From JARFVT01 sp036677425 (GTDB taxonomy: Bacteria; Pseudomonadota; Alphaproteobacteria; UBA8366; Aestuariispiraceae): DNA of 64,000 bases. The stretch covers positions 336,453 to 400,452 of the forward strand of contig JARFVT010000012.1 in assembly GCA_036677425.1 (NCBI GenBank), given 5' to 3'. Shown piece by piece: positions 26,215-35,119 of this stretch. The translations under genes and the position numbers were made by a program. Below the pieces are notes generated by a model. The model saw nothing but the letters and a program-made list of their open reading frames with translations, did not search any database and had not been told where the DNA came from. Position 1 is the first letter of the stretch. Each line of letters starts with the position of its first letter.

Positions 26215-28785
26215 ATGAGCGAGACCAATAATAAGGGCGGCAAAAAACTTACTTTGGGCAAGCCGCTAACGCTTGAGTTGAATAAGTCTGTTGATGCGGG
26301 GCAAGTCAAACAAAGCTTTAGCCATGGTCGTTCTAAAACTGTAACGGTTGAAGTTAAACGTAAACGTATGTTTGAACGCGGTGATAGCGGTGATATGAAG
26401 ATCGTCAAGCGCGGTGGCGTTGCAAAGGTTCTAAATAACAAAACCGAAGCTACGAGCATAAAAACCACTAAACATAATTTAAGTGATGGATTATCACAGG
26501 CTGAACGCCAACGACGCATTGATGCCTTGGCTGGTCGAGAAAAAGAAGAAGAACGTCGCAATAAAGAATTGGCAAATTCGGAACGTAGATCTGAAGAAGT
26601 AGCGGCAAAGCGTGCGACAGAGGCAGCTAAAAAAACATCTGATGCCAATGTGGAAAAAAATATTGAGGCAAAAAAATCATCAGAGGCAATTGAAAAGCAG
26701 CGCGTAGTCGAAGATGAGCAGCGCAAAGAAGATGAAGAAATTGCCAAAGCATCGGCAGAAAAACTAGCCGCCAAGCTTGATGATGGCGGCACGAAATCAA
26801 AATCTGCGCCTAAGACAAAATTAGTTGCGACTGAAATTAAAAAAGTTGAAGTTAAAAAAACTACAAAAGCCCGTGGAGAGCCACGCCGTAGGCAAAGTAA
26901 ATTAACCATCACCCAGGCATTAGAAGGTGATGATGAATTTGATCGTGGGCGTTCAATGGCGGCATTAAAACGCCAGCGTGAAAAAGAAAAAATGAATGCG
27001 CTTGAACAACGCGGACGCAATGAAAAAATTATCCGTGAAGTGGTCATACCAGAAACAATCACAGTTGGTGATTTGGCAAATCGTATGGCGGAACGTTCAA
27101 CCGATATTGTTAAATCATTGATGAAAATGGGTGTTATGGCATCGCAAAGCCAAATCATCGATGCGGATACAGCCGAACTTGTGGTCGAAGAATTTGGTCA
27201 TAATCATGTTCGTGTTGCCGATTCCGATGTGGAGCTTGGCATAAAAGGTGGTGCTGATAGTGATGCTGATATGATTACAAGGCCACCTGTTGTAACGATT
27301 ATGGGGCATGTGGATCATGGCAAAACATCGTTGCTTGATGCCTTGCGTTCGACCGATGTCGCCTCAGGCGAAGCAGGCGGAATAACCCAACATATTGGTG
27401 CATATCAAGTTAAATTAGCCAGCGGAAATGTTATTAGTTTCTTAGATACGCCAGGCCATGAAGCCTTTACACAAATGCGGATGCGCGGTGCGGCAGTTAC
27501 CGATATTGTCGTGCTAGTAGTGGCCGCAGACGATGGTTTGCAGCCACAAACCAGAGAAGCCATTGCCCATTCAAAGGCGGCTGGTGTACCAATAATTGTT
27601 GCTATTAATAAATGCGACAAAGAAGGTGCTGACCCACAGCGGGTAAGAACGCAATTATTAGAAGAAGAATTGGTTGTCGAGGAAATGGGCGGTGATATTC
27701 AAACCATCGAAGTTTCAGCCACCAAAAAAATGAATTTAGATAAATTAGAAGAAGCAATTTTATTACAGGCAGAAATATTAGAATTAAAAGCTAATCCAAA
27801 TCGCATGGCAGATGGCGCGGTTATTGAATCAAAACTTGAAAAAGGTCGTGGCTCGGTGGCAACCGTTCTTATTCAACGTGGAACGCTTAAAATTGGTGAT
27901 ATTTTTGTTGCGGGCAGCCAATGGGGGCGCGTTCGGGCATTGCTCGATGATAAGGGCCGTAAGCTTAAACAAGCAGGGCCATCAATGCCAGTTGAAGTAT
28001 TAGGCTTGCAAGGCACGCCTTGTGCTGGTGATGAATTTGTCGTGATGAATGACGAAGCCAGAGTTCGAGAAGTGGCCGAATATCGTATGCGTAAAGCCAA
28101 AGAAATCAAACAAGCCGTTGGCGCACGCGGCACGATGGAACAAATGTTTAGTCAAATTAAGGCTGGTCAAATTAAAGAAATGCCTGTTGTTATTAAAACC
28201 GACGTCCAAGGTTCGCTTGAGGCAATCACGGCGGCAATGGCAAAAATGGCAACTGATGAAGTAAAAATTAGGGTGCTTATGGGTGCCGTTGGTGGTTTAA
28301 CTGAATCTGATATAACCTTGGCGGCATCAACGGGCGGTATTGCCCTTGGCTTTAATGTTCGTGCCAATCCACAAGCCCGCGAAATGGCAAGGCGTGATGG
28401 TGTTGATATTCGTTATTATTCGGTAATTTACGATTTAATCGATGATTTAAAGAAATTGCTTGGTGGTTTGCTTGCCCCAGAAATTCGCGAAACATTCCTT
28501 GGTTATGCGGAAATACGCGAAGTATTTAATATTACAAAGACGGGTAAAATTGGCGGTTGTTATATAACCGAGGGTCAAGTTAAACGTGGCGCAAAGGTGC
28601 GGTTGTTGCGCGATAATATCGTAATTCATACTGGTACATTAAAAACCCTGCGTCGTTTCAAGGATGATGTTAAAGAAGTTAAAAATAATTTTGAATGCGG
28701 TATGGCATTTGAAAATTATGATGATATTAAAGCGGGTGATGTTATCGAATGTTTTGATGTTGAATCAATCGCTCGTGAACTTTAA
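26215..28785 (+). CDS. infB: Translation initiation factor IF-2
   Basis: GTPase that brings initiator tRNA to the 30S subunit. The 856-residue protein has a charged, low-complexity N-terminal region (Glu/Lys/Ala-rich, about residues 80-250), an IF2_N module, then the G domain with GHVDHGKTSLLDAL, DTPGHEAFTQMR and NKCDK, and domains II-IV. The TTG at 26194 is in frame but GAGAAAG at 26201-26207 is spaced for the ATG at 26215, which gives the canonical MSETNNKGGKKLTLGKPL start. Any AUC-start initiation in this genome would depend on this factor and IF3. Confidence 0.97.
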   Translation: MSETNNKGGKKLTLGKPLTLELNKSVDAGQVKQSFSHGRSKTVTVEVKRKRMFERGDSGDMKIVKRGGVAKVLNNKTEATSIKTTKHNLSDGLSQAERQRRIDALAGREKEEERRNKELANSERRSEEVAAKRATEAAKKTSDANVEKNIEAKKSSEAIEKQRVVEDEQRKEDEEIAKASAEKLAAKLDDGGTKSKSAPKTKLVATEIKKVEVKKTTKARGEPRRRQSKLTITQALEGDDEFDRGRSMAALKRQREKEKMNALEQRGRNEKIIREVVIPETITVGDLANRMAERSTDIVKSLMKMGVMASQSQIIDADTAELVVEEFGHNHVRVADSDVELGIKGGADSDADMITRPPVVTIMGHVDHGKTSLLDALRSTDVASGEAGGITQHIGAYQVKLASGNVISFLDTPGHEAFTQMRMRGAAVTDIVVLVVAADDGLQPQTREAIAHSKAAGVPIIVAINKCDKEGADPQRVRTQLLEEELVVEEMGGDIQTIEVSATKKMNLDKLEEAILLQAEILELKANPNRMADGAVIESKLEKGRGSVATVLIQRGTLKIGDIFVAGSQWGRVRALLDDKGRKLKQAGPSMPVEVLGLQGTPCAGDEFVVMNDEARVREVAEYRMRKAKEIKQAVGARGTMEQMFSQIKAGQIKEMPVVIKTDVQGSLEAITAAMAKMATDEVKIRVLMGAVGGLTESDITLAASTGGIALGFNVRANPQAREMARRDGVDIRYYSVIYDLIDDLKKLLGGLLAPEIRETFLGYAEIREVFNITKTGKIGGCYITEGQVKRGAKVRLLRDNIVIHTGTLKTLRRFKDDVKEVKNNFECGMAFENYDDIKAGDVIECFDVESIAREL

Positions 28786-28796
28786 CTTAATCTTAT

Positions 28797-28822
28797 ATCG
28801 CAGGTTGAAATCGCAGGTTGAA
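28797..28822 (+). repeat. Perfect 13-bp tandem duplication containing the rbfA ribosome-binding site
   Basis: ATCGCAGGTTGAA occurs twice in direct succession between infB and rbfA. The second copy puts AGG seven bases before the rbfA ATG; the first copy is a displaced duplicate of the same site. Confidence 0.9.
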
Positions 28823-28824
28823 AT

Positions 28825-29250
28825 ATGACAATATCAAAAGAACCATCACAACGGCAATTACGTGTTGGCGAAGAAATTCGTCATGGCTTGGCACAGGTTA
28901 TGGCCTATCAAGAATTGCGCGATCCCGATTTTTTCGATGTTAATATCACAATTACCGAGGTTAGGGTCAGCCCTGATTTAAAAAATGCCACCGCCTTTAT
29001 TATCCCTTTAGGCGGCGGTGATGATGCGGCAATTTTGGCGGCCTTAAAACGGGCTAGCCCGTTTTTACGCGGTAGATTAGCCAAAAAAATCAAACTTAAA
29101 CATGTGCCGAAACTTTCATTTAAACATGATAATTCATTTGACGAAGCCAGCCATATTGATCTTATTTTACGCCGTCCCGAAGTCGCTAAAGATTTAGATA
29201 ATAATGTTGATTTATCAGATTCGATTGATGATCTTAATTATAAAAATTAA
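28825..29250 (+). CDS. rbfA: 30S ribosome-binding factor RbfA
   Basis: Cold-shock-linked factor needed for 16S rRNA 5'-end maturation. The 141-residue protein has SQRQLRVGEEIRHGLAQVM, the KH-like core VNITITEVRVSPDLKNATAF and the C-terminal PKLSFKHDNSFDEA. Length and motifs are ordinary. It follows infB by 39 bp and precedes truB by 15 bp. Confidence 0.95.
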   Translation: MTISKEPSQRQLRVGEEIRHGLAQVMAYQELRDPDFFDVNITITEVRVSPDLKNATAFIIPLGGGDDAAILAALKRASPFLRGRLAKKIKLKHVPKLSFKHDNSFDEASHIDLILRRPEVAKDLDNNVDLSDSIDDLNYKN

Positions 29251-29265
29251 GCGAATAGGATAACC

Positions 29266-30195
29266 ATGGCACGGAAAAGAAAAGGCAATCCCGTTAATGG
29301 CTGGGTTATTCTTGATAAGCCTATGGATGTTGGCTCTACGCCGATGGTTGGCAAGGTTCGCCATATTTTTCAGGCAAGAAAGGCGGGACATGGCGGCACG
29401 TTAGACCCATTTGCCACCGGACTTTTGGCAATTGCCTTGGGTGAAGCCACAAAAACCGTTAGTTTTGTTATGGATGGTAAAAAAACATATCGCTTTACCA
29501 TTCGATGGGGTATTGCTACCGATAGTGATGATATTGATGGTGAAATAACCGCTAAATCAGAAATACGCCCCGATGAAGCTGCGATTAAGGCCGCCCTTAA
29601 TAAATTTATTGGACGCATAGAACAAATACCACCAATTTATTCTGCCATAAAAATCAATGGCAAACGGGCATATGACCTGGCGCGTTCTGGGGCTGATATT
29701 AAAATGAAATCGCGACAAGTTGATGTGGATAATTTACATCTTGTTGAAATTATTGATCAAGATAATGCCATATTTGAAATAGATTGCGGCAAGGGCACTT
29801 ATATACGTGCAATCGGTCGTGATTTAGCCAAGGAATTAGGTACATTAGGTCATTTAACCCAATTGCGCCGTACAAAGCTTGGCATGTTTGATGAAAGTCA
29901 TGCGATTTCCCTTGCGGAGCTTGAAAAAATGGCGCATAACCCCGCCGTTGATAATGATATATTACAACCAATTGAGGCTGCGCTGGCCGGTATCCCGGCG
30001 TTGGCTTTATCAAATGAAGAAGCCGTGCGCATTAAAAATGGGCAAGCGGTATCTTTATTGCGAAAGGTGGATTTAGATCGCATTAATGGCCTTAAGGCAG
30101 GCGATGTGGCGGCGGCATTGAACCATGGCAAAGTGATTGCTTTGGTGATCTATGACAAGGCCGAAATAAAGCCCTTTCGTGTTTTAAATCAATAG
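29266..30195 (+). CDS. truB: tRNA pseudouridine-55 synthase
   Basis: Forms pseudouridine at position 55 of the T loop. The 309-residue protein contains NGWVILDKPMDVGST and the catalytic motif GHGGTLDPFATGLL with the nucleophilic aspartate, then KTYRFTIRWG and CGKGTYIRAIGRDLA. The C-terminal PUA-like part is present. Complete and unremarkable. Confidence 0.97.
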   Translation: MARKRKGNPVNGWVILDKPMDVGSTPMVGKVRHIFQARKAGHGGTLDPFATGLLAIALGEATKTVSFVMDGKKTYRFTIRWGIATDSDDIDGEITAKSEIRPDEAAIKAALNKFIGRIEQIPPIYSAIKINGKRAYDLARSGADIKMKSRQVDVDNLHLVEIIDQDNAIFEIDCGKGTYIRAIGRDLAKELGTLGHLTQLRRTKLGMFDESHAISLAELEKMAHNPAVDNDILQPIEAALAGIPALALSNEEAVRIKNGQAVSLLRKVDLDRINGLKAGDVAAALNHGKVIALVIYDKAEIKPFRVLNQ

Positions 30196-30219
30196 ATACT
30201 GTTAAAAGGATGACAATAA

Positions 30220-30489
30220 ATGTCAATTACTACTGAACGTAAAGCCGAAGTTATTAAAGATAATGCCACAAATTCAACCGATACTGGTTCACCAGAAGTG
30301 CAAATTGCTATTTTAACCGAACGTATCACTAATTTAACGGAACATCTTAAGATACATAAAAAAGATAACCACTCCAGACGTGGATTATTATTGATGGTTG
30401 GTAAACGCCGTCGCTTGCTTGATTATACAAAAAAGAAAAATGTCGCTCGTTACCAAGAAATTATCAAAAAACTTGGCATCAGGCGCTAA
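30220..30489 (+). CDS. rpsO: 30S ribosomal protein S15
   Basis: Primary 16S rRNA-binding protein of the platform. The 89-residue protein contains TGSPEVQIAILTERITNLTEHL and the C-terminal KRRRLLDYTKKKNVARYQEII, which are invariant. It is separated from truB by 24 bp and ends just before a GC-rich hairpin. Confidence 0.98.
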   Translation: MSITTERKAEVIKDNATNSTDTGSPEVQIAILTERITNLTEHLKIHKKDNHSRRGLLLMVGKRRRLLDYTKKKNVARYQEIIKKLGIRR

Positions 30490-30497
30490 GCTTATTA

Positions 30498-30524
30498 AGG
30501 GGGTGCAGATGTAAGTCGCCCCCT
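30498..30524 (+). terminator. GC-rich hairpin after rpsO, weak terminator or processing site
   Basis: Stem AGGGGGTG / CGCCCCCT (one G-U pair) with an 11-base loop, nine bases after the rpsO stop. No T run follows (AATTATTTAA), so it is more likely a leaky terminator or mRNA 3'-end stabiliser between rpsO and pnp. Confidence 0.5.
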
Positions 30525-30565
30525 AATTATTTAAAAATTATGAATAATATGATTGCCGTTTTATA

Positions 30566-30595
30566 GGCTATTACTGATATTATTGAGTAATATCC
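30566..30595 (+). promoter_or_regulatory. Hairpin in the pnp leader
   Basis: TATTACT (30569-30575) pairs with AGTAATA (30586-30592), extended by GG/CC. In enterobacteria pnp is autoregulated through cleavage of a leader hairpin by RNase III followed by PNPase binding; a similar role here is only a guess from position. Confidence 0.35.
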
Positions 30596-30654
30596 TTGAA
30601 TCAGCCATAGGGGCTTATTTAAGGGTTTTGCAATGAAGATAGAAGGATTAAAAT

Positions 30655-32787
30655 ATGTTTGATGTACAAACACGCGAAATGGAATGGGGCGGACGTAAGT
30701 TAACCCTTGAAACTGGTCGTATTGCTAGACAAGCCAGCGGTGCCGTATTGGTTACATATGGTGGCACAAAGGTTTTATGTACCGCCGTTTATAATAAAAA
30801 AGCCAAAGAAGGATTGGATTTCTTTCCGCTTACAGTTAATTATCAAGAAAAAGCTTTTGCAGCGGGTAAAATCCCAGGCGGCTTTTTTAAACGCGAAGCC
30901 CGCCCATCTGAAAAAGAAACATTGGTATCACGCTTAATTGATCGCCCCATAAGGCCTTTATTTTTAGAAGGCTTCCGCAATGAAACACAAGTCGTTTGTA
31001 CGGTCTTGGCTCATGATATGGAAAATGACCCTGATATCGTTGCATTAATTGGTACATCGGCCGCTTTGACATTATCTGGTGCGCCATTCATGGGACCAAT
31101 TGGTGCGGCACGTGTTGGTTATATTAACGAAGAATTTATCCTTAACCCGACATTAGAACAAATGGACGATACGGCACTTGATCTAGTGGTTGCTGGCACA
31201 CAAGAAGGCGTGTTGATGGTCGAATCGGAAGTAAAAGAACTTTCCGAAGAAACTATGCTGGATGCGGTTATGTTTGCCCATAAAAATTTCCAACCGGTGA
31301 TTGATTTAATCATTGATTTAGCCGAATCTTCTGCAAAAGAACCATTTAAAATGCCAGAAGCCCACCCGCAAACTGATGCGGTTAAAACCCGGGTACAAGA
31401 ATTGGCCGAAGAAGCTTTACGTGCTGCCTATAAAAATATCATTAAACAACAACGCCAACAAGCAATCGGCGAAGTTAGATCAATGATAATGGATAAATTA
31501 GCCGAAGAAGAATTAGATAAAGGTCTTGGCGCAACGGCATTTAAAAAGCTTGAAAGCAAAATAGTTCGTGGCGAGTTGCATAAAACGGGCGTTCGCATCG
31601 ATGGCCGTTCAACAACTGATGTTCGTGCAATTGATTGTCAAACAGGTATATTTGATCGCGCTCATGGTTCTGCATTATTCACCCGTGGTGAAACACAGGC
31701 AATGGTCGTTGCAACATTAGGCACAGGCCAAGATGAACAAATAATTGATGCGCTTGAAGGTGAAAGCCGCCAACATTTCATGCTGCATTATAATTTTCCA
31801 CCATATTCAGTGGGCGAAGCTGGTCGTATGGGCTTTACAGGCAGGCGTGAGGTTGGTCATGGTAAACTTGCATGGCGGGCTATCCATCCAATGATGCCAA
31901 GCAAGGAAGAATTTCCTTATACGGTTCGCGTAGTATCAGAAATCACCGAATCGAATGGCTCATCTTCAATGGCATCAGTTTGTGGCACATCAATGGCCTT
32001 GATGGATGCGGGAGTACCATTAAAAAACCCTTGTGCGGGTATTGCCATGGGCTTGATTAAAGACGGCGATGATGTGGCTATCCTATCGGATATCCTTGGT
32101 GATGAAGATCATCTTGGCGATATGGATTTCAAGGTTGCAGGCACGGTAAATGGCATTACTTCGTTACAAATGGATATTAAAATTACTTCCATTACCGAAG
32201 ATATTATGAAACAAGCCATGACGCAGGCACGCGACGGTAGATTGCATATTTTGGCAGAAATGGCAAAGGCAATCACATCTGGTCGTGAAGAAGTATCGCA
32301 AAATGCGCCGCGCATCACCACATTGAAAATACCACGGGAAAAAATCCGTGAAGTTATCGGCACTGGCGGTAAGGTTATTCGTGAAATTTGTGAAACTACG
32401 GGTGCAAAGGTTGATATCGATGATGATGGCACAATCAAAATCGCAGCCGTTGATGGTGATGCTGGAGAAGCAGCCTATAATTGGATATTGGGTATTGTTG
32501 CAGAGCCAGAACCAGGTAAAATATATCGTGGCAAAGTAGTGAAAACCGTTGATTTTGGTGCTTTTGTCAATTTCATGGGTGCGCGTGATGGTCTTGTGCA
32601 TATTTCAGAACTTGCGGAAGGTAGAACAAATCAAGTAAGTGATATATGCTCAGAAAATGACGAAGTTTGGGTCAAATGTTTAGGCGTTGATGACCGTGGC
32701 AAGGTGCGTTTATCCATGCGTTGTGTTAATCAGGAAACTGGTGAAGAATTAGACGTTGAACCACGCGAAAATAAACGTAAACGTTAA
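30655..32787 (+). CDS. pnp: Polynucleotide phosphorylase
   Basis: Phosphorolytic 3'-5' exoribonuclease, RNA degradosome component. The 710-residue protein has two RNase PH domains (KIPGGFFKREARPSEKE in the first; KTGVRIDGRSTTDVRAI and LGTGQDEQIIDALEGE in the second), then KH (KIREVIGTGGKVIREIC) and S1 (GKVVKTVDFGAFVNFMG) domains. A ribosome-binding site GAAGGA precedes the ATG. A strong terminator follows directly. Confidence 0.98.
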   Translation: MFDVQTREMEWGGRKLTLETGRIARQASGAVLVTYGGTKVLCTAVYNKKAKEGLDFFPLTVNYQEKAFAAGKIPGGFFKREARPSEKETLVSRLIDRPIRPLFLEGFRNETQVVCTVLAHDMENDPDIVALIGTSAALTLSGAPFMGPIGAARVGYINEEFILNPTLEQMDDTALDLVVAGTQEGVLMVESEVKELSEETMLDAVMFAHKNFQPVIDLIIDLAESSAKEPFKMPEAHPQTDAVKTRVQELAEEALRAAYKNIIKQQRQQAIGEVRSMIMDKLAEEELDKGLGATAFKKLESKIVRGELHKTGVRIDGRSTTDVRAIDCQTGIFDRAHGSALFTRGETQAMVVATLGTGQDEQIIDALEGESRQHFMLHYNFPPYSVGEAGRMGFTGRREVGHGKLAWRAIHPMMPSKEEFPYTVRVVSEITESNGSSSMASVCGTSMALMDAGVPLKNPCAGIAMGLIKDGDDVAILSDILGDEDHLGDMDFKVAGTVNGITSLQMDIKITSITEDIMKQAMTQARDGRLHILAEMAKAITSGREEVSQNAPRITTLKIPREKIREVIGTGGKVIREICETTGAKVDIDDDGTIKIAAVDGDAGEAAYNWILGIVAEPEPGKIYRGKVVKTVDFGAFVNFMGARDGLVHISELAEGRTNQVSDICSENDEVWVKCLGVDDRGKVRLSMRCVNQETGEELDVEPRENKRKR

Positions 32788-32800
32788 TATAATTGAAATT

Positions 32801-32840
32801 AATAAGGGCGGTCTTTTATATTAGGGCCGCCCTTATTTTA
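32801..32840 (+). terminator. Intrinsic terminator after pnp
   Basis: A 13-bp stem AATAAGGGCGGTC / GGCCGCCCTTATT around an 11-base loop, followed by TT and A. This ends the long rimP-pnp run. The A-rich 5' side means it can also work in the other direction. Confidence 0.85.
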
Positions 32841-32874
32841 TATTAAAAAAGAATAATTTATGATAAGTTAAGAT

Positions 32875-33741
32875 ATGATTATTTCCGCAAGTTATCGCAC
32901 CGATATTCCCGCATTTTACAGCCAGTGGTTTATAAATCGTTTGCGTGCTAAATATTGTTTGGTGAAAAACCCATATGGTGGGCAAATAAATAAAGTATCT
33001 TTGCATAAACAAGATGTAGATGGCTTTGTTTTTTGGACAAGAAATATTGGACCTTTGATGCCATATCTTGATGAAATAAGGGAAATTGCACCGTTTAATA
33101 TTCAAATGACTATCACTAATTACCCTTCTAGCTTAGAAAAGTCGGTTATATCAAGCCATAATGCCATTGAAGATTTAAAAAAAATTAATGATAAATACGG
33201 CGATAAAACAGTGGTTTGGCGATATGATCCAATTTTCCTCTCACCTAATATGGCCCCTGCTATGACTATTGACTGGCATTTAAATAATTTTTCAAATTTA
33301 GCCAAAAATATAAGCGGAATTGCCGATGAGGTTATAATTTCATTCATGCAATATTATAAAAAAATAGAACGTAATATGATAAAAAATGGCATAAAATACA
33401 GTAATTATGGCAGTGATGAAAAAGCAAAAATCATTATAAAATTATCAGAAATAGCCAAATCATATGGCTTTAAATTAACATTATGCACTCAACCCAAGCT
33501 TATATCAGATGAAACACCCGCTGCGCGTTGTATTGATGCAAGAAGGATAGCAAAAATTGGCGGTAAGATTTTTAAATCACGGTTAAAGGCGAATCGCCCT
33601 GGATGTCTTTGCGATGGTTCTATTGATATTGGCTGCTATGAAAGCTGTGTTCATGGTTGCGTTTATTGTTATGCGGTTGGATCAGAATATATTGCAAAAA
33701 ACCACTATAAATCTCATGATAGCACGGCTGAATATCTTTAA
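32875..33741 (+). CDS. DUF1848 family protein
   Basis: The 288-residue protein starts with MIISASYRTDIPAFYSQWF and continues with NPYGGQINKVSLHKQDVDGFVFWTRN (split here across two motifs), both typical of DUF1848, a family of unknown biochemical role. The C-terminus is rich in cysteine: CLCDGSIDIGCYESCVHGC followed by VYCYA, which looks like a metal or Fe-S binding site reminiscent of radical-SAM clusters but at the wrong end of the protein. It overlaps the convergent flagellar-like gene by 4 bp. Confidence 0.85.
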   Translation: MIISASYRTDIPAFYSQWFINRLRAKYCLVKNPYGGQINKVSLHKQDVDGFVFWTRNIGPLMPYLDEIREIAPFNIQMTITNYPSSLEKSVISSHNAIEDLKKINDKYGDKTVVWRYDPIFLSPNMAPAMTIDWHLNNFSNLAKNISGIADEVIISFMQYYKKIERNMIKNGIKYSNYGSDEKAKIIIKLSEIAKSYGFKLTLCTQPKLISDETPAARCIDARRIAKIGGKIFKSRLKANRPGCLCDGSIDIGCYESCVHGCVYCYAVGSEYIAKNHYKSHDSTAEYL

Positions 33742-34136
33742 GAAATAATATCTATTAACTCTTTTTCAAGATCATTTTGTGTAGATATAACCTTTGCATT
33801 GGCTTTATAATTACTTTCCGCAGTTATTAAATTGACTAATTCCTCGCCAATATCCACATTTGGAACATCAATCATACCAGTTTCATTGCGAAGCGGTGAT
33901 TTTGGATCATAGGCGATGACCACTGGTGGGGTGCGATCCATTATATTGGTTTTAACTGCGCCATTAACATCGGTTATTTGTTGAATGTCTTTTGCATGAT
34001 ATGCTTGTTCTGATGGTAGTTTGCTTGCGGTTTTTCCAACAACATGGGCATTGGCAATATTGCTTGCTGCCACATTTAACCTTTGCCCTGCCGCATTAAG
34101 CCCCGATATTGCCGATGAAATAACTTGATTTACCAT
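33738..34136 (-). CDS. Orphan flagellar basal-body rod-like protein
   Basis: The 132-residue protein has the rod/hook N-terminal motif ISGLNAAGQRLNVAASNIAN and the C-terminal DIGEELVNLITAESNYKANA, as in FlgC, but the middle is short (FlgC is usually about 135-140 residues, so near full length). VNQVISSAIS replaces the usual FlgC start. I chose the ATG at 34136; the in-frame TTG at 34154 has no support. No other flagellar gene lies in the window, so it is either a scattered flagellar gene or a remnant. Confidence 0.75.
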   Translation of the reverse strand: MVNQVISSAISGLNAAGQRLNVAASNIANAHVVGKTASKLPSEQAYHAKDIQQITDVNGAVKTNIMDRTPPVVIAYDPKSPLRNETGMIDVPNVDIGEELVNLITAESNYKANAKVISTQNDLEKELIDIIS

Positions 34137-34224
34137 TATTAAATTACCAATCAACTGTTAATGTAAATTATATAAATATATTGTATTTATATCATAGTTA
34201 ATAATATGTTTGTAGTAAAGATAA

Positions 34225-34240
34225 TGTGATATTTATCACA
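34225..34240. promoter_or_regulatory. CRP/FNR-family operator, perfect palindrome
   Basis: TGTGATATTTATCACA is a perfect dyad that matches the CRP consensus TGTGA-N6-TCACA exactly. It lies in the divergent region between the flagellar-like gene (88 bp from its start) and the phosphodiesterase-like gene (38 bp from its ATG), so it could control either. Confidence 0.55.
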
Positions 34241-34278
34241 CGGCTTAATATATATTCATTGATGGTTGGGAATTTAGC

Positions 34279-35109
34279 ATGGCAAATAAGGTCATCTTGG
34301 CGATAATTGATGGGCTTCAATTTCAAACAGCGGTTGATCAATGTGGATTTTTAGAAAACTTAGCCGAAGGCGGTAAAGCGCGGCGATGGAAAATGCGGAC
34401 TGTTTTACCAACATTATCTGCACCAATTTATGAAACATTGCATACGGGACTTGCGCCACATATTCATGGCATTACCAGTAATGATAATCGTCAACGTTCA
34501 AACAGCATTAATATATTCGATGAAATTGTTAAATCAGGTAAAATAACGGCGGCGGTTGCCAATGCTTATTTTTCATCGCTATATAATAATCATCCATATA
34601 TTCATAAGCAGCATATGGAAGTTAACGATAAGAATCTTGCGATACAGCATGGCAGATTTTACGATGATAAAAACTATAGCAGCTATAATATCGGCCTGCC
34701 GTCGGATATTGATACATTCAATATGGTTGGCTTATTAATGGATCGTTACAGCCCAGATTATTTATTATATCATAATTGTAGTTGCGATTCCGTCGGTCAT
34801 GTTTTTGGTTGTGATGCGCCGCAATATAAAAAATCTGCTTGGCGCATTGATGATTTATTCGCCCAACATTTGTCCCAGTGGCGCGATATGGGTTATCGGG
34901 TTTTAATCACGGCGGATTATGGTTTCACCGATTTTGGTCATCATGGCGGCACTACCGATGATGTGCGATATGTGGCATTTTATGATATTGGTCATCCTGA
35001 TCCAGGTGTTGCGGATGATATTGCCGATCAATTATCGGTTGCCCCAACCATATTAAATTTGATGGGTTTGGAAATTCCCGATGCGATGCAAGTAAAGCCA
35101 TTATATTAA
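34279..35109 (+). CDS. Alkaline phosphatase superfamily (nucleotide pyrophosphatase/phosphodiesterase type) protein
   Basis: The 276-residue protein shows the metal-binding aspartate of the first strand (VILAIIDGLQ), a nucleophile segment LPTLSAPIYETLHTG (Thr or Ser), a D-x3-H site in SCDSVGHVFG, and ITADYGFTDFGHHGG with the last Asp/His ligands. This is the metal core of type I phosphodiesterase/pyrophosphatases; it lacks a signal peptide, so a cytoplasmic substrate is likely. It converges on cobN, 10 bp away, and has a CRP-type palindrome upstream. The substrate is unknown. Confidence 0.8.
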   Translation: MANKVILAIIDGLQFQTAVDQCGFLENLAEGGKARRWKMRTVLPTLSAPIYETLHTGLAPHIHGITSNDNRQRSNSINIFDEIVKSGKITAAVANAYFSSLYNNHPYIHKQHMEVNDKNLAIQHGRFYDDKNYSSYNIGLPSDIDTFNMVGLLMDRYSPDYLLYHNCSCDSVGHVFGCDAPQYKKSAWRIDDLFAQHLSQWRDMGYRVLITADYGFTDFGHHGGTTDDVRYVAFYDIGHPDPGVADDIADQLSVAPTILNLMGLEIPDAMQVKPLY

Positions 35110-35119
35110 ATATAGGCGG

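Noticed and set aside
26208..27158. 316-codon frame on the minus strand across infB
   Set aside because: It lies wholly opposite the low-complexity, charged N-terminal region of infB, whose codon bias leaves the reverse frame open; the reverse product is Ser/Phe/Ala-rich with no family resemblance.
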